Shown: positions 33,716-42,436 of the stretch, piece by piece
Numbering within the stretch: position 1 is the stretch's first letter
Layout: the number at the start of each line of letters is the position of its first letter
Source of the DNA: Mobilicoccus massiliensis
Lineage (GTDB): Bacteria; Actinomycetota; Actinomycetes; Actinomycetales; Dermatophilaceae
Assembly (NCBI RefSeq): GCF_000826525.2
Contig: NZ_LN651324.1
Span: forward strand, 79,865-143,864
DNA length: 64,000 nucleotides
Reading direction: 5' to 3'
Translations under genes and position numbers: made by a program
Notes under the pieces: model-generated
Seen by the model: only the letters and a program-made list of their open reading frames with translations
The model's database searches: none
Told to the model about the DNA's origin: nothing

Positions 33716-35743
33716 CTAGCGCACGTTCGCCGTGCCCGACTCGATGTCGGGCCCGGGCAGGTCGGTCCCGCGGGCCAGCGTGCGGATCCACTGGTACAGG
33801 CCGAGGACGATGACCGCGAACACGATGACGCCCGCGATGTTGGCGATCGGCTCGAAGCCCTCACCCATGATCGCCATCGGCGACTCATCGCCGGTGGCGG
33901 CGACGACCCCGGCGAACAGCACGCCGAAGAGCGACTCACCGACGATGAGGCCGGTGGCGAGCAGCACGCCGATGCGCTTGACCGACTCCGGGTTCGAGCG
34001 CTGGTGGGCCCACCGGTCGTAGAGCAGGCCGAGGACGGCGCCGATCGGGATCATGAGCGTGAGGTCGATCGGCAGGTACATGCCCATGCCCACCGCGAGC
34101 GGCGGCAGTGCCAGCCTGCGGTTGCCGACGCGGTGGAGGAGTTCGTCCACGACGACGACGACGGCACCGATCGTGGCGCCGAGTCCGATGAGCCCCCAGT
34201 CGAGGCCGCTGCCGAGAACTCCGTTGGCCAGCGTCGAGATGAGCGAGGCCTGCGGCGCGGCGAGCGCATCCTTGCCCGCGCCCGGAGCTCCGGCGAACCC
34301 GAAGCTCGTGTTCATCACCTGGAGGATGGGCGGGATGACCATCGATCCGAAGGCGACACCGATGACGAGCGCGACCTGCTGCTTCCACGGCGTCGCGCCG
34401 ACGAGCTGACCGGTCTTGAGATCCTGCAGGTTGTCGTTGCTGATGGTCGCGACGCCGAACACCACGGCCGTCGTGAACAAGGTGTAGGCGACGAGCGCCT
34501 CGGTCTGGCCCGCGCCGACGCCGTGCACGGCCTTGATGAGCAGGGCCGCGGTGACCGCGACGATGATGCCGACGCCGGAGATCGGCGAGTTCGACGCGCC
34601 GATGAGACCGGCCATGTAACCGCAGACCGAGGCGACGAACAGGCCGACGAGCAGGACGTAGAGGATCGAGGTGATGACGAGGCCCGTCGCGTTGCCCTCC
34701 AGGGGGGTGCCGCGGGTGAACAGCCAGAGCAGCGCGCCGATCGGCAGCATGGAGGCGAGGGTGACGCCCGCGACGACCTTGAACGACAGGTCGCGCTCGG
34801 TGATGTCGACCTCCTGGCCCGCGGCGCGGGCGTTGGTCGAGGCGAGGGCGTCCTTGATGCCCTTGATGATCGGGCCGATGATCTTGAGCAGGGTCCACAC
34901 GGCCGCGACACCCATCGCGCCGGCGCCGATGAGACGGATGTCGCTCTTGAACACGGCACCGACGACGTCGGCGAGCGGCTCGCCGCCCCCGACCTGGCCG
35001 GCGGTGTACATCGGCAGCAGCACGCCCCAGGAGATGACGAGGCCGACGATCATCGCGATACCGACGGTGATGCCGACGAGGTGACCCACGCCGATGAGGG
35101 CCAGCGACAGGCTCGAACCGATCATCGTGCCGCCGGAGCCGACGCGGAACGCCTTGTCGACGCCCTCGGCGACGAGCTTGAGCTTGGCGAGCAAGAGGAA
35201 GCAGGCCGCGCCGAGCGCTCCCGCGATGATGACCTTGAGGCCGCGCTTGTTCTCCTCGTGGCCCTCGGTGGAGTCCCCGACGCGCAGCACCTCGGCGGCC
35301 GCTACACCCTCGGGGTAGGGCAGGTCGGAGCCCGTCACGAGGGCCCGCCGCAGCGGGATCGAGTACATGACACCGAGGATGCCGCCGAAGAGGCAGACGC
35401 CGACCGTGGTCCAGTACGGGAATCCGGTCCAGTACCCGAGCATCACGAGGCCCGGGAGCACGAAGATGATCGCCGACAACGTGCCCGCCGCCGACGCGAT
35501 CGTCTGCACGATGTTGTTCTCGATGATGCTGTGATCGCGGAACATCCGCAGCACGGCCATCGAGATCACCGCGGCGGGAATCGACGTCGCGAACGTCAGA
35601 CCTACCTTGAGACCCAGGTACACGTTGGCCGCGGTGAAGACCAACGTGATGATGCCGCCGATGACGACGCCACGGATCGTGAGCTCCCGCAGACCCGTCG
35701 GCCGGTGGGCCGACGGCGTGGCGGGGGTGACCGGTGCGGACAT
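33716..35743 (-). CDS. OPT-family oligopeptide/metal-chelate transporter
   Basis: A 675-residue integral membrane protein with about 14-16 hydrophobic segments. It matches the oligopeptide transporter (OPT) family: N-terminal RELTIRGVVIGGIITLVFTA and ANVYLGLKVGLTFATSIPAAV, then SAAGTLSAIIFVLPGLVMLGYW, LPYPEGVAAAEVLRVG, LIGASNSPISGVGII and SNDNLQDLKTGQLVGATPWKQQ. Bacterial OPT proteins import peptides or metal-chelates by proton symport; the substrate cannot be read from sequence. ATG 35743 has AAGGAGGG six bases upstream, which excludes an in-frame start 84 bases further up. Single gene with its own terminator, head-on to nothing; tRNA-Arg lies upstream on the same strand. Confidence 0.9.
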   Translation of the reverse strand: MSAPVTPATPSAHRPTGLRELTIRGVVIGGIITLVFTAANVYLGLKVGLTFATSIPAAVISMAVLRMFRDHSIIENNIVQTIASAAGTLSAIIFVLPGLVMLGYWTGFPYWTTVGVCLFGGILGVMYSIPLRRALVTGSDLPYPEGVAAAEVLRVGDSTEGHEENKRGLKVIIAGALGAACFLLLAKLKLVAEGVDKAFRVGSGGTMIGSSLSLALIGVGHLVGITVGIAMIVGLVISWGVLLPMYTAGQVGGGEPLADVVGAVFKSDIRLIGAGAMGVAAVWTLLKIIGPIIKGIKDALASTNARAAGQEVDITERDLSFKVVAGVTLASMLPIGALLWLFTRGTPLEGNATGLVITSILYVLLVGLFVASVCGYMAGLIGASNSPISGVGIIVAVTAALLIKAVHGVGAGQTEALVAYTLFTTAVVFGVATISNDNLQDLKTGQLVGATPWKQQVALVIGVAFGSMVIPPILQVMNTSFGFAGAPGAGKDALAAPQASLISTLANGVLGSGLDWGLIGLGATIGAVVVVVDELLHRVGNRRLALPPLAVGMGMYLPIDLTLMIPIGAVLGLLYDRWAHQRSNPESVKRIGVLLATGLIVGESLFGVLFAGVVAATGDESPMAIMGEGFEPIANIAGVIVFAVIVLGLYQWIRTLARGTDLPGPDIESGTANVR

Positions 35744-35933
35744 CGCACCCTCCTTCTCGAGCGCTGTTGACGCTCCTACCAGGACGTTCGAGTTGAGGAC
35801 GGGGCGACCGTCCCGAGAACCCACCAACCGTACGGCCGTCGCTTACCTACCACGCGGGATTTCGCGAGATTGGGGGACCTCGTTCCCGTCCCGGTCCAAA
35901 CGGATGCACAGGACGGGCCGGGCTCGCGACAGG

Positions 35934-35975
35934 CAGAAGGGGAGCCACCTCTGGAGTGAAGCGGCTCCCCTTCTG
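35934..35975 (-). terminator. Terminator hairpin downstream of tRNA-Arg
   Basis: Arms 35934-35946 and 35963-35975 are perfect reverse complements (13 bp, 16-base loop) containing AGAAGGGGAGCC. It starts seven bases after the 3' end of the minus-strand tRNA. Confidence 0.8.
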
Positions 35976-35981
35976 TCGCTG

Positions 35982-36053
35982 CGCCCCCGGCAGGATTCGA
36001 ACCTGCGCTCCCGCCTCCGGAGGGCGGTGCTCTATCCCCTGAGCTACGGGGGC
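35982..36053 (-). tRNA. tRNA-Arg, anticodon CCG
   Basis: On the minus strand the 72 bases fold as a standard cloverleaf: acceptor GCCCCCG/CGGGGGC (7 bp), D stem GCTC/GAGC, anticodon stem CCGCC/GGCGG with loop CTCCGGA (anticodon CCG, reading CGG), variable loop of four bases, T stem GCAGG/CCTGC with loop TTCGAAT. The discriminator base is G. The CCA end is not encoded. A TAGGCT box at 36095-36100 on the same strand could be its -10 element. Confidence 0.95.
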
Positions 36054-36270
36054 CTGCGCAACGGCGTCAACCTTTCGGCCGACGGCACCGCAGAAGCCTA
36101 CCAGCACCCGGCGGAGCCGATGACACGTCGCGGGACGCGGCTGCGCGGTTACCGTCTCAGGCCATGAGCGATGCTGCGGTAGTAAGTGATTCGCCCCGCA
36201 TCCGGGGGGTGGGAGGCGAGGTTTGGCGGCCCCTGGGTGAGGGAGGTCGAGAGCACGTCGGTGCGCTTCG

Positions 36271-36276
36271 TAAACT
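36271..36276 (+). promoter_or_regulatory. Candidate -10 box immediately before argS
   Basis: TAAACT ends six bases before GTG 36283. Transcription from it would start at or next to the GTG, giving a leaderless argS-lysA mRNA. The -35 region is not convincing. Confidence 0.4.
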
Positions 36277-36282
36277 ATGCGG

Positions 36283-37944
36283 GTGACTCCCGAAGACCTC
36301 TCCGAAGCCCTGCACCGCATCCTCACCGACGCGGCCGCGTCGGGCGACCTCGCGCTCGAGGCCGACACCATCGTCGTCCCGCGTGTGGCGCGGCCGAAGA
36401 ACCGGGAGCATGGCGACTGGTCGACCAACGTCGCGCTGCAACTCGCGAAGCGGGCCGGTATCAATCCGCGCGATCTCGCGACCGCGATCTCCGAGCGGCT
36501 CCTGACCGTCGACGGCATCGCCAAGGCCGACGTCGCGGGCCCCGGTTTCCTCAACATCACACTCGACGCGGCATCGGCCGGGGAGCTGGCCAGGCAGATC
36601 GTCGAGGCCGGGGACTCCTTCGGCCGGGGCGCGTCCGAGTCCGGCCGGGTGGTCAACCTCGAGTTCATCAGCGCCAACCCCACAGGGCCGTTGCACATCG
36701 GGCACACGCGCTGGGCGGCCCTCGGCGATGCGATGCGCCGCCTCCTCGCCGCGACCGGCGCCGACGTCACGGCGGAGTATTACATCAACGACGCGGGGGC
36801 GCAGATGAACCGGTACGGCGCCTCGGTGCTCGCCCGGGCGCGCGGCGAGGAGCCGCCCGCCGACGGCTACCCCGGTCCCGACGTCGCCGTCCGAGCGCAG
36901 GAGGTGCTCGCGCAGCGCCCCGACCTGCTCGACCTGCCCGAGGACGAGGCGGTCGCCGTGGCGCGTGACTTCGGGTGCCAGGCGCAGTTGCAGGCGATCA
37001 AGGACACCCTCGAACAGTTCGGGGTTCGCTTCGACGTGTGGTTCTCCGAGCGCGGCCTGCACCAGGGCGGCGCGGTCGAGAAGGCCATCGCGCGGCTGCG
37101 CGAGCAGGGTCACGTCTTCGACGCCGAGGGCGCGATCTGGCTGCGCACCACGACGTTCGGCGACGACAAGGACCGGGTGCTCGTCCGCGCCAACGGCGAG
37201 CCCACGTACTTCGCCTCCGACGCCGCGTACTACCTCAGCAAGAAGGACCGCGGGTTCACCGAGAAGATCTACCTGCTCGGCGCCGACCACCACGGCTACA
37301 TCGGCCGGCTCAAGGCCATCGCGGCGTGCGCGGGCGACGATCCGGACTTCAACATCGAGGTCAAGATCGGCCAGCTCGTCGACATCGGCGGCGAGCGCAT
37401 GGGCAAGCGTCGCGGCAACGCCATCTACCTCGACGACCTGCTCGAATGGATCGGCTCCGACGCCGTGCGGTACAGCCTCGCGCGGTTCCCCGCCGACAGC
37501 CCGCTGTCGCTCGACGGCGAGGAGATGCGCAAGCGCAGCAACGACAACCCCGTGTTCTACGTGCAGTACGCGCACGCCCGCACGTGCAACGTCTCGCGGC
37601 TCGCCGCCGAGGACGGGGTGAACCGCGACGACGCGTTCGAGCCCTCGCTGCTCACCCACGAGACCGAGGCCGCGCTGTTGGCGACGCTCGGCGACTATCC
37701 GCGCATCGTCGCGCAGGCGGCGCGTCTGCTGGAGCCGCACCGGGTCGCGCGCTACCTCGAGGATCTCGCGGCCAAGTACCACAAGTGGTACGACGAGTGC
37801 CGCGTGCGCCCGGGCATGGTCGACGGCGAACTCGAGCCGACCACCGACCTGCACCGCACGCGCCTGTGGCTCAACGACGCCACCCGGCAGGTGCTGGCCA
37901 ACGGTCTCGACCTGCTCGGCGTCAGCGCCCCCGACCGCCTCTGA
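36283..37944 (+). CDS. argS: Arginine-tRNA ligase
   Basis: About 553 residues. The class I signature reads ANPTGPLHIGHTR (HIGH motif), with VNLEFISANPTGPL before it, and the KMSKS-like loop is GERMGKRRGN. The N-terminal Add-1 domain (about 1-110) and C-terminal anticodon-binding helical domain (YVQYAHARTCN, then YHKWYDECRV) are both present, so the enzyme is complete. GTG 36283 is preferred to ATG 36277 because actinobacterial ArgS proteins usually begin MTPxxLS and because TAAACT ends six bases before it; both starts are in frame. It opens the argS-lysA-hom-thrB series. The tRNA-Arg gene nearby, on the opposite strand, is a coincidence of position or a loose link. Confidence 0.95.
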   Translation: MTPEDLSEALHRILTDAAASGDLALEADTIVVPRVARPKNREHGDWSTNVALQLAKRAGINPRDLATAISERLLTVDGIAKADVAGPGFLNITLDAASAGELARQIVEAGDSFGRGASESGRVVNLEFISANPTGPLHIGHTRWAALGDAMRRLLAATGADVTAEYYINDAGAQMNRYGASVLARARGEEPPADGYPGPDVAVRAQEVLAQRPDLLDLPEDEAVAVARDFGCQAQLQAIKDTLEQFGVRFDVWFSERGLHQGGAVEKAIARLREQGHVFDAEGAIWLRTTTFGDDKDRVLVRANGEPTYFASDAAYYLSKKDRGFTEKIYLLGADHHGYIGRLKAIAACAGDDPDFNIEVKIGQLVDIGGERMGKRRGNAIYLDDLLEWIGSDAVRYSLARFPADSPLSLDGEEMRKRSNDNPVFYVQYAHARTCNVSRLAAEDGVNRDDAFEPSLLTHETEAALLATLGDYPRIVAQAARLLEPHRVARYLEDLAAKYHKWYDECRVRPGMVDGELEPTTDLHRTRLWLNDATRQVLANGLDLLGVSAPDRL

Positions 37945-38233
37945 CGGCAGGGCCGAGCCGGCGACGGCGGCATTTCGGCTCGGTCGTCGAACCCTCGACG
38001 TCGGGACCTCCGCGGACAACGGTGACAGGCGAGGGTCGGCGGGAGCACGTCGTCCGACGGCCTTCGGTGGATCCGTGGCCGACCCACGTTCGCGGTGCGT
38101 CCGGTCGTCGGACACCGCGCCCTTGTCTGCGGTGTCCCGGTCATGCTGAGCCGCGGTCTCATGCACCACGTCAGAACGCACGCGCCTCATCGGTTCGCGT
38201 GCGAACGCACCCGAACCCACGCGAGGACGATCC

Positions 38234-39661
38234 ATGAACATGCGCGCCCACGAGGCCGGTGCCCTGCACGCGGAGGGGTACGGCGGCCCGCCGCAGTGGC
38301 TGCCGTATCCGAGCGACGTCAACGCGCTGCTGCCCCAGCTGTGGCCGGCCGACGCCCATCGCGACGCCGACGGCCAGCTCGTCGTCGGGGGAGTGCGGGC
38401 CGGTGACATCGCGGCCGAGTTCGGCACGCCCGCCTACGTGCTCGACGAGGCCGACTTCCGGCGCCGGGCCCAGGCCTTCCGCGACGAGTTCGCGGCCCCC
38501 TTCGCCGAGATCGGTACCGGGCTCGACGTCTACTACGCGGGCAAGGCGTTCCTCTGCACGGCGGTCGCGCGCTGGGTGGGCGAGGAGGGCCTGTTCCTCG
38601 ACGTGTGCAGCGGTGGCGAGCTCGCTGTGGCGAAGCGCGCCGGATTCCCGGCCGAGCGCATCGGCATGCACGGCAACAACAAGTCGTCCGCCGAGATCGA
38701 GGCCGCGCTGGAGTACGGCGTCGGACGGATCATCGTCGACTCCTTCCACGAGATCGAGCGCGTCGCGCAGATCGCGCGCCGCCTCGGCGTGCGAGCGCCG
38801 GTCATGGTGCGGGTCACGGTGGGCGTCGAGGCACACACGCACGAGTACATCGCCACGGCGCACGAGGACCAGAAGTTCGGCTTCAGCCTCGCCGGCGGAC
38901 AGGCTGCGGCCGCGGTCGAGGCCATCCTCGCCGCCTCCGACGCCCTCGACCTGCGCGGTCTGCACAGCCACATCGGCAGCCAGATCTTCGACACCGCGGG
39001 CTTCGAGGTGGCGGCCGGGCGACTTCTCGGCCTGCACGCCGAGGTGGCGCGCCGCGGCCACGTCCTGCCCGAACTCGACCTCGGCGGCGGCTTCGGCATC
39101 GCCTACACCAGCGAGAACACCCCGATGGCCGCGCACGACCTCGGTGCCGGCCTCGCCGAGATCACCCGTCGCACCTGCGAGGCCGAGGGCGTCGCCGTGC
39201 CGCGGATCTCGATCGAACCCGGCCGCGCGATCGTCGGATCGGCGGGATACACGCTCTACGAGGTCGGCACGGTCAAGGAGGTCGAGCTCGGCGGCGGTGG
39301 TCGGCGCGCCTACGTCTCGGTTGACGGCGGGATGAGCGACAACGCCCGCACCGCCCTCTACGCCGCCGACTATTCGTGCACGATGGCCGTCCGGGCGAGT
39401 GAGGCGCCGCCGATGCTCTCCCGCGTCGTCGGCAAGCACTGCGAGAGCGGTGACATCGTCGTCATGGACGAGTACCTGCCCACCGACGTGCGCCCCGGTG
39501 ACCTTTTGGCCGTCCCCGGCACCGGTGCCTACTGTCGCGCTCTGAGCAGTCAGTACAACCACGTGCCCCGGCCTCCGGTCGTCGCGGTCCGCGACGGACG
39601 GGCACGCCTGATCGTGCGACGCGAGAGCATCGACGACATCCTCGCGCTCGACGTGGAGTGA
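38234..39661 (+). CDS. lysA: Diaminopimelate decarboxylase
   Basis: A 475-residue fold-III PLP enzyme, last step of lysine synthesis (meso-diaminopimelate to lysine). Lys104 in YYAGKAF is the Schiff-base residue; HIGSQIFDTAGF binds cofactor and substrate, EPGRAIVGSAGYTLYEVG follows, and Cys403 in HCESGDIVV reaches into the second subunit's active site. The first 45 residues (EGYGGPPQWLPYPSDVNALLPQLWP) form an actinobacterial N-terminal extension. ATG 38234 has GAGGA six bases upstream. The 289-bp gap from argS holds no gene. Confidence 0.95.
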   Translation: MNMRAHEAGALHAEGYGGPPQWLPYPSDVNALLPQLWPADAHRDADGQLVVGGVRAGDIAAEFGTPAYVLDEADFRRRAQAFRDEFAAPFAEIGTGLDVYYAGKAFLCTAVARWVGEEGLFLDVCSGGELAVAKRAGFPAERIGMHGNNKSSAEIEAALEYGVGRIIVDSFHEIERVAQIARRLGVRAPVMVRVTVGVEAHTHEYIATAHEDQKFGFSLAGGQAAAAVEAILAASDALDLRGLHSHIGSQIFDTAGFEVAAGRLLGLHAEVARRGHVLPELDLGGGFGIAYTSENTPMAAHDLGAGLAEITRRTCEAEGVAVPRISIEPGRAIVGSAGYTLYEVGTVKEVELGGGGRRAYVSVDGGMSDNARTALYAADYSCTMAVRASEAPPMLSRVVGKHCESGDIVVMDEYLPTDVRPGDLLAVPGTGAYCRALSSQYNHVPRPPVVAVRDGRARLIVRRESIDDILALDVE

Positions 39662-39838
39662 CGAGGGTGAACGGCGAGGCGTGACCGATGACCGCGCGCG
39701 TCGCTGACGTCGGCCGTGCCGGCTGAACGCCGGCGTGGACGACACGAAGTCCCGTGATGCGGACCCCTGTCCGTTCACCTGGTGGCCGCCGGGCAGGATG
39801 GTGCAGTGTCCTCGAACCCCCAGCGTGAAGGAATGCCG

Positions 39839-41164
39839 GTGAGCGTGGTGCAAGCGTCGGATCAGACCCCGTTGCGGGTGGCTCTGCTCGGCTGCGGCGT
39901 GGTGGGCACGTCGGTGGCACGGTTGCTCGTCGAGGGTCGGGACGACTTCGCCGCGCGCATCGGGCGACCGCTCGAGGTCGTCGGCGTCGCGGTTCGCCGT
40001 GAAGGGCGCGACCGCAGCGAGACACTGCTGCCGCCGGAGGTGTTCACCACCGACGCCGAGGGGCTCGTCACCCGCGCCGACATCGTCGTCGAGGTCGTCG
40101 GCGGCATCGAGCCGGCGCGTTCCCTCATCCTGCGGGCCTTCGAGCACGGCGCGAGCGTCGTCACCGCCAACAAGGCACTGCTGGCCGAGGACGGCCCGAC
40201 GCTGTACGAGGCCGCGCGGCGACACGGCGTCGACCTGTACTACGAGGCCTCGGTGGCAGGCGCCATCCCTCTGCTGCGCCCGCTGCGCGAGTCTCTCGCC
40301 GGCGACGAGGTGAGCAAGGTGCTCGGCATCGTCAACGGCACGACGAACTACGTGCTCGACAAGATGGACTCGACCGGTCAGGGCTTCTCCGAGGCCGTGG
40401 AGCAGGCGCAGGCGCTCGGATACGCCGAGGCCGACCCGACCGCCGACGTCGAGGGCTTCGACGCAGCGGCCAAGGCGGCGATCCTCGCCTCGTTGGCCTT
40501 CCACAGCAGGGTCACGGCCGCCGACGTGCACCGCGAGGGCATCAGCGAGGTCACCGCCTCCGACGTGCGCGCCGCCGCCGACATGGACTGCGTCGTCAAG
40601 CTGCTCGCCATCTGCGAACGCACGCGGCTCGAGTCGGGCGACGAGGGAATCTCGGTGCGGGTGCACCCGGCGATGATTCCGCGCACCCACCCGTTGGCCG
40701 GGGTGCGGGAGGCGTTCAACGCCGTGTTCGTCGAGGCCCAGGCCGCGGGCGAACTCATGTTCTACGGCCCGGGCGCCGGGGGCGATCCCACGGCCTCCGC
40801 AGTCCTCGGCGACGTCGTCGCGGTCGCCCGCCACCGCGTGCTCGGGGGCCTCGGGCCGGCCGAGAGCGCGTACGCCGACCTGCCGGTCCTGCCCATGGGC
40901 GAGGCACGCACGCGGTACTACCTCAGCCTCGAGGTGGCCGACCGTCCCGGCGTGCTCGCCCAGGTCGCGGAGGTGTTCTCCCGGCACGGCGTGTCGATCC
41001 AGCAGGTGCGCCAGAACGTCGGTGAGGGCGAGGAGTCCTCCGCCGAGCTCGTCATCGTCACCCACACCGCCACCGACGAGGCGCTCGCGGCCACGGTCCG
41101 CGAGATCAGCGACCTCGAGGTCGTCGTGGGCGTCACGTCGGCGATGCGGGTGGAGGGGGAGTGA
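39839..41164 (+). CDS. hom: Homoserine dehydrogenase
   Basis: About 441 residues. NAD(P)-binding domain RVALLGCGVVGTSVARLL (residues about 11-28), catalytic domain with VNGTTNYVLDKM, EADPTADVEGFDAAAKAAIL and a C-terminal ACT domain (about 360-435, RPGVLAQVAEVFSRHGVSI) that usually gives feedback control by threonine. It reduces aspartate semialdehyde to homoserine. GTG 39839 is favoured since GAAGGA at 39827-39832 lies six bases ahead; ATG 39833 would touch it. The stop overlaps the thrB GTG. thrC, normally between hom and thrB, is missing here. Confidence 0.94.
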   Translation: MSVVQASDQTPLRVALLGCGVVGTSVARLLVEGRDDFAARIGRPLEVVGVAVRREGRDRSETLLPPEVFTTDAEGLVTRADIVVEVVGGIEPARSLILRAFEHGASVVTANKALLAEDGPTLYEAARRHGVDLYYEASVAGAIPLLRPLRESLAGDEVSKVLGIVNGTTNYVLDKMDSTGQGFSEAVEQAQALGYAEADPTADVEGFDAAAKAAILASLAFHSRVTAADVHREGISEVTASDVRAAADMDCVVKLLAICERTRLESGDEGISVRVHPAMIPRTHPLAGVREAFNAVFVEAQAAGELMFYGPGAGGDPTASAVLGDVVAVARHRVLGGLGPAESAYADLPVLPMGEARTRYYLSLEVADRPGVLAQVAEVFSRHGVSIQQVRQNVGEGEESSAELVIVTHTATDEALAATVREISDLEVVVGVTSAMRVEGE

Positions 41165-42162
41165 GGCTGCGCCCCGGCGCCGCCGTCGACCTCACGGTGC
41201 CCGGCAGCGCCGCCAACCTCGGCCCGGCGTTCGACTCGATGGGGCTCGCGCTCGGGATTCTCGACTCCTACCGCGCCGTCGTCCGCACGCAGCCCGGTCT
41301 GCGCGTCGACCTCGGTTCGAATTCCCCGGGGGTGCCCGGCGACGAACGCCACCTCGTCGTCGCGACGATGCACCGGGCCTTCGACGAGCTCGGGGTCGAG
41401 CGGCCCGCCGGTCTGGAACTGGTGTGCCGCAACACGATTCGCATGGGTCGTGGCATGGGCAGCTCGGCCGCCGCCATCGTCGCGGGCGTCGCGCTCGCCG
41501 ACGCGCTGTGCCGTGAGGAGGCGCAGGAGGGGGCGGCCGAGGGAGCCTCCGTGCCCGTCGACCTCACGTTCGTCAACGACCTCTCCGGTGCCCTCGAGGG
41601 TCATCCGGACAACTCGTCGGCGAGCGTCTTCGGCGGCGCGACGTTGTCGTACGCCGACGAGACGGGCGAGGGACTGCCGCGCGTGCACACCACGAGGCTC
41701 GCGTTGCATCCGCACATCGAACCCGTCGTGTTCGTTCCCGCCTCCCAGCTCTCGACCCGCACGGCGCGCGCCGCCCTTCCGCCGCACATCGCCCACGGCG
41801 ACGCGGCCCGCAACTCCGCCCGCGCGGCGTTGCTCGTCCACGCCCTCACCAGCGACCCCGACGCGTTGCTCCCGGCGACCCGCGAGTGGCTTCACCAGGA
41901 ACAACGCCGGCCCGCCTATCCGCAGGCGATGGCGTTGGTGGACGCGCTGCGCGCACAAGGGCACGCGGCCGTCGTCTCCGGTGCGGGGCCGAGCGTGCTC
42001 GTGCTCACCACCTCCGCGGAGGCCGTGACGACGCCGCCGGAGGCCGGCGAGACGTGGCACGCGTTGCGGCCCGGAGTTCCGTCCACGGGCGTCGACGTGG
42101 TGCGTGCTACATTGGGGACGTCTCTCGGAGAGCGCACGGTCGGCCCGCCCGACGATCTGTGA
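41161..42162 (+). CDS. thrB: Homoserine kinase
   Basis: A 333-residue GHMP-family kinase that phosphorylates homoserine. The N-terminal block VPGSAANLGPAFDSMGLAL and the ATP-binding loop MGRGMGSSAAAIVAGVALA (about 98-116) are intact, as are LEGHPDNSSASVFGG and VVSGAGPSVLVL (motif 3). GTG 41161 overlaps the hom stop (GTGA), so the two are translationally coupled. Since homoserine phosphate is used by ThrC, the absence of thrC next to it is unusual, but does not make the enzyme useless if thrC is elsewhere in the genome. Confidence 0.94.
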   Translation: MRLRPGAAVDLTVPGSAANLGPAFDSMGLALGILDSYRAVVRTQPGLRVDLGSNSPGVPGDERHLVVATMHRAFDELGVERPAGLELVCRNTIRMGRGMGSSAAAIVAGVALADALCREEAQEGAAEGASVPVDLTFVNDLSGALEGHPDNSSASVFGGATLSYADETGEGLPRVHTTRLALHPHIEPVVFVPASQLSTRTARAALPPHIAHGDAARNSARAALLVHALTSDPDALLPATREWLHQEQRRPAYPQAMALVDALRAQGHAAVVSGAGPSVLVLTTSAEAVTTPPEAGETWHALRPGVPSTGVDVVRATLGTSLGERTVGPPDDL

Positions 42163-42436
42163 CGATCACGTGTTCGAGACCATCACCCTTCCGGCCCCGG
42201 CCGAGTGGTGCACCGTCTCGAGGCGGTCGACGGCATTCTCTCCCGTGGACGCAGTACCGCCGCTGTGAGCGGCCACCTCCTCTCGCCGAATCCACCACGT
42301 GGGTCCACGACGAGGGCCCGGTCGCCGTTGCGGCTCCACCACCTCCTTCGCCATCGCTGCACGTTCCGCGCTCGGCCGGGAGGAACCGACTCTCCCTACC
42401 TCGACCGTCCATCCGGGGTCGAGGGGAAGGACCCAC

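Noticed and set aside
32504..35770. A 1088-residue plus-strand protein across the SDR and OPT genes
   Set aside because: It is antisense to two recognisable genes, is mostly Arg/Asp/Glu/His and has no domain or start signal.
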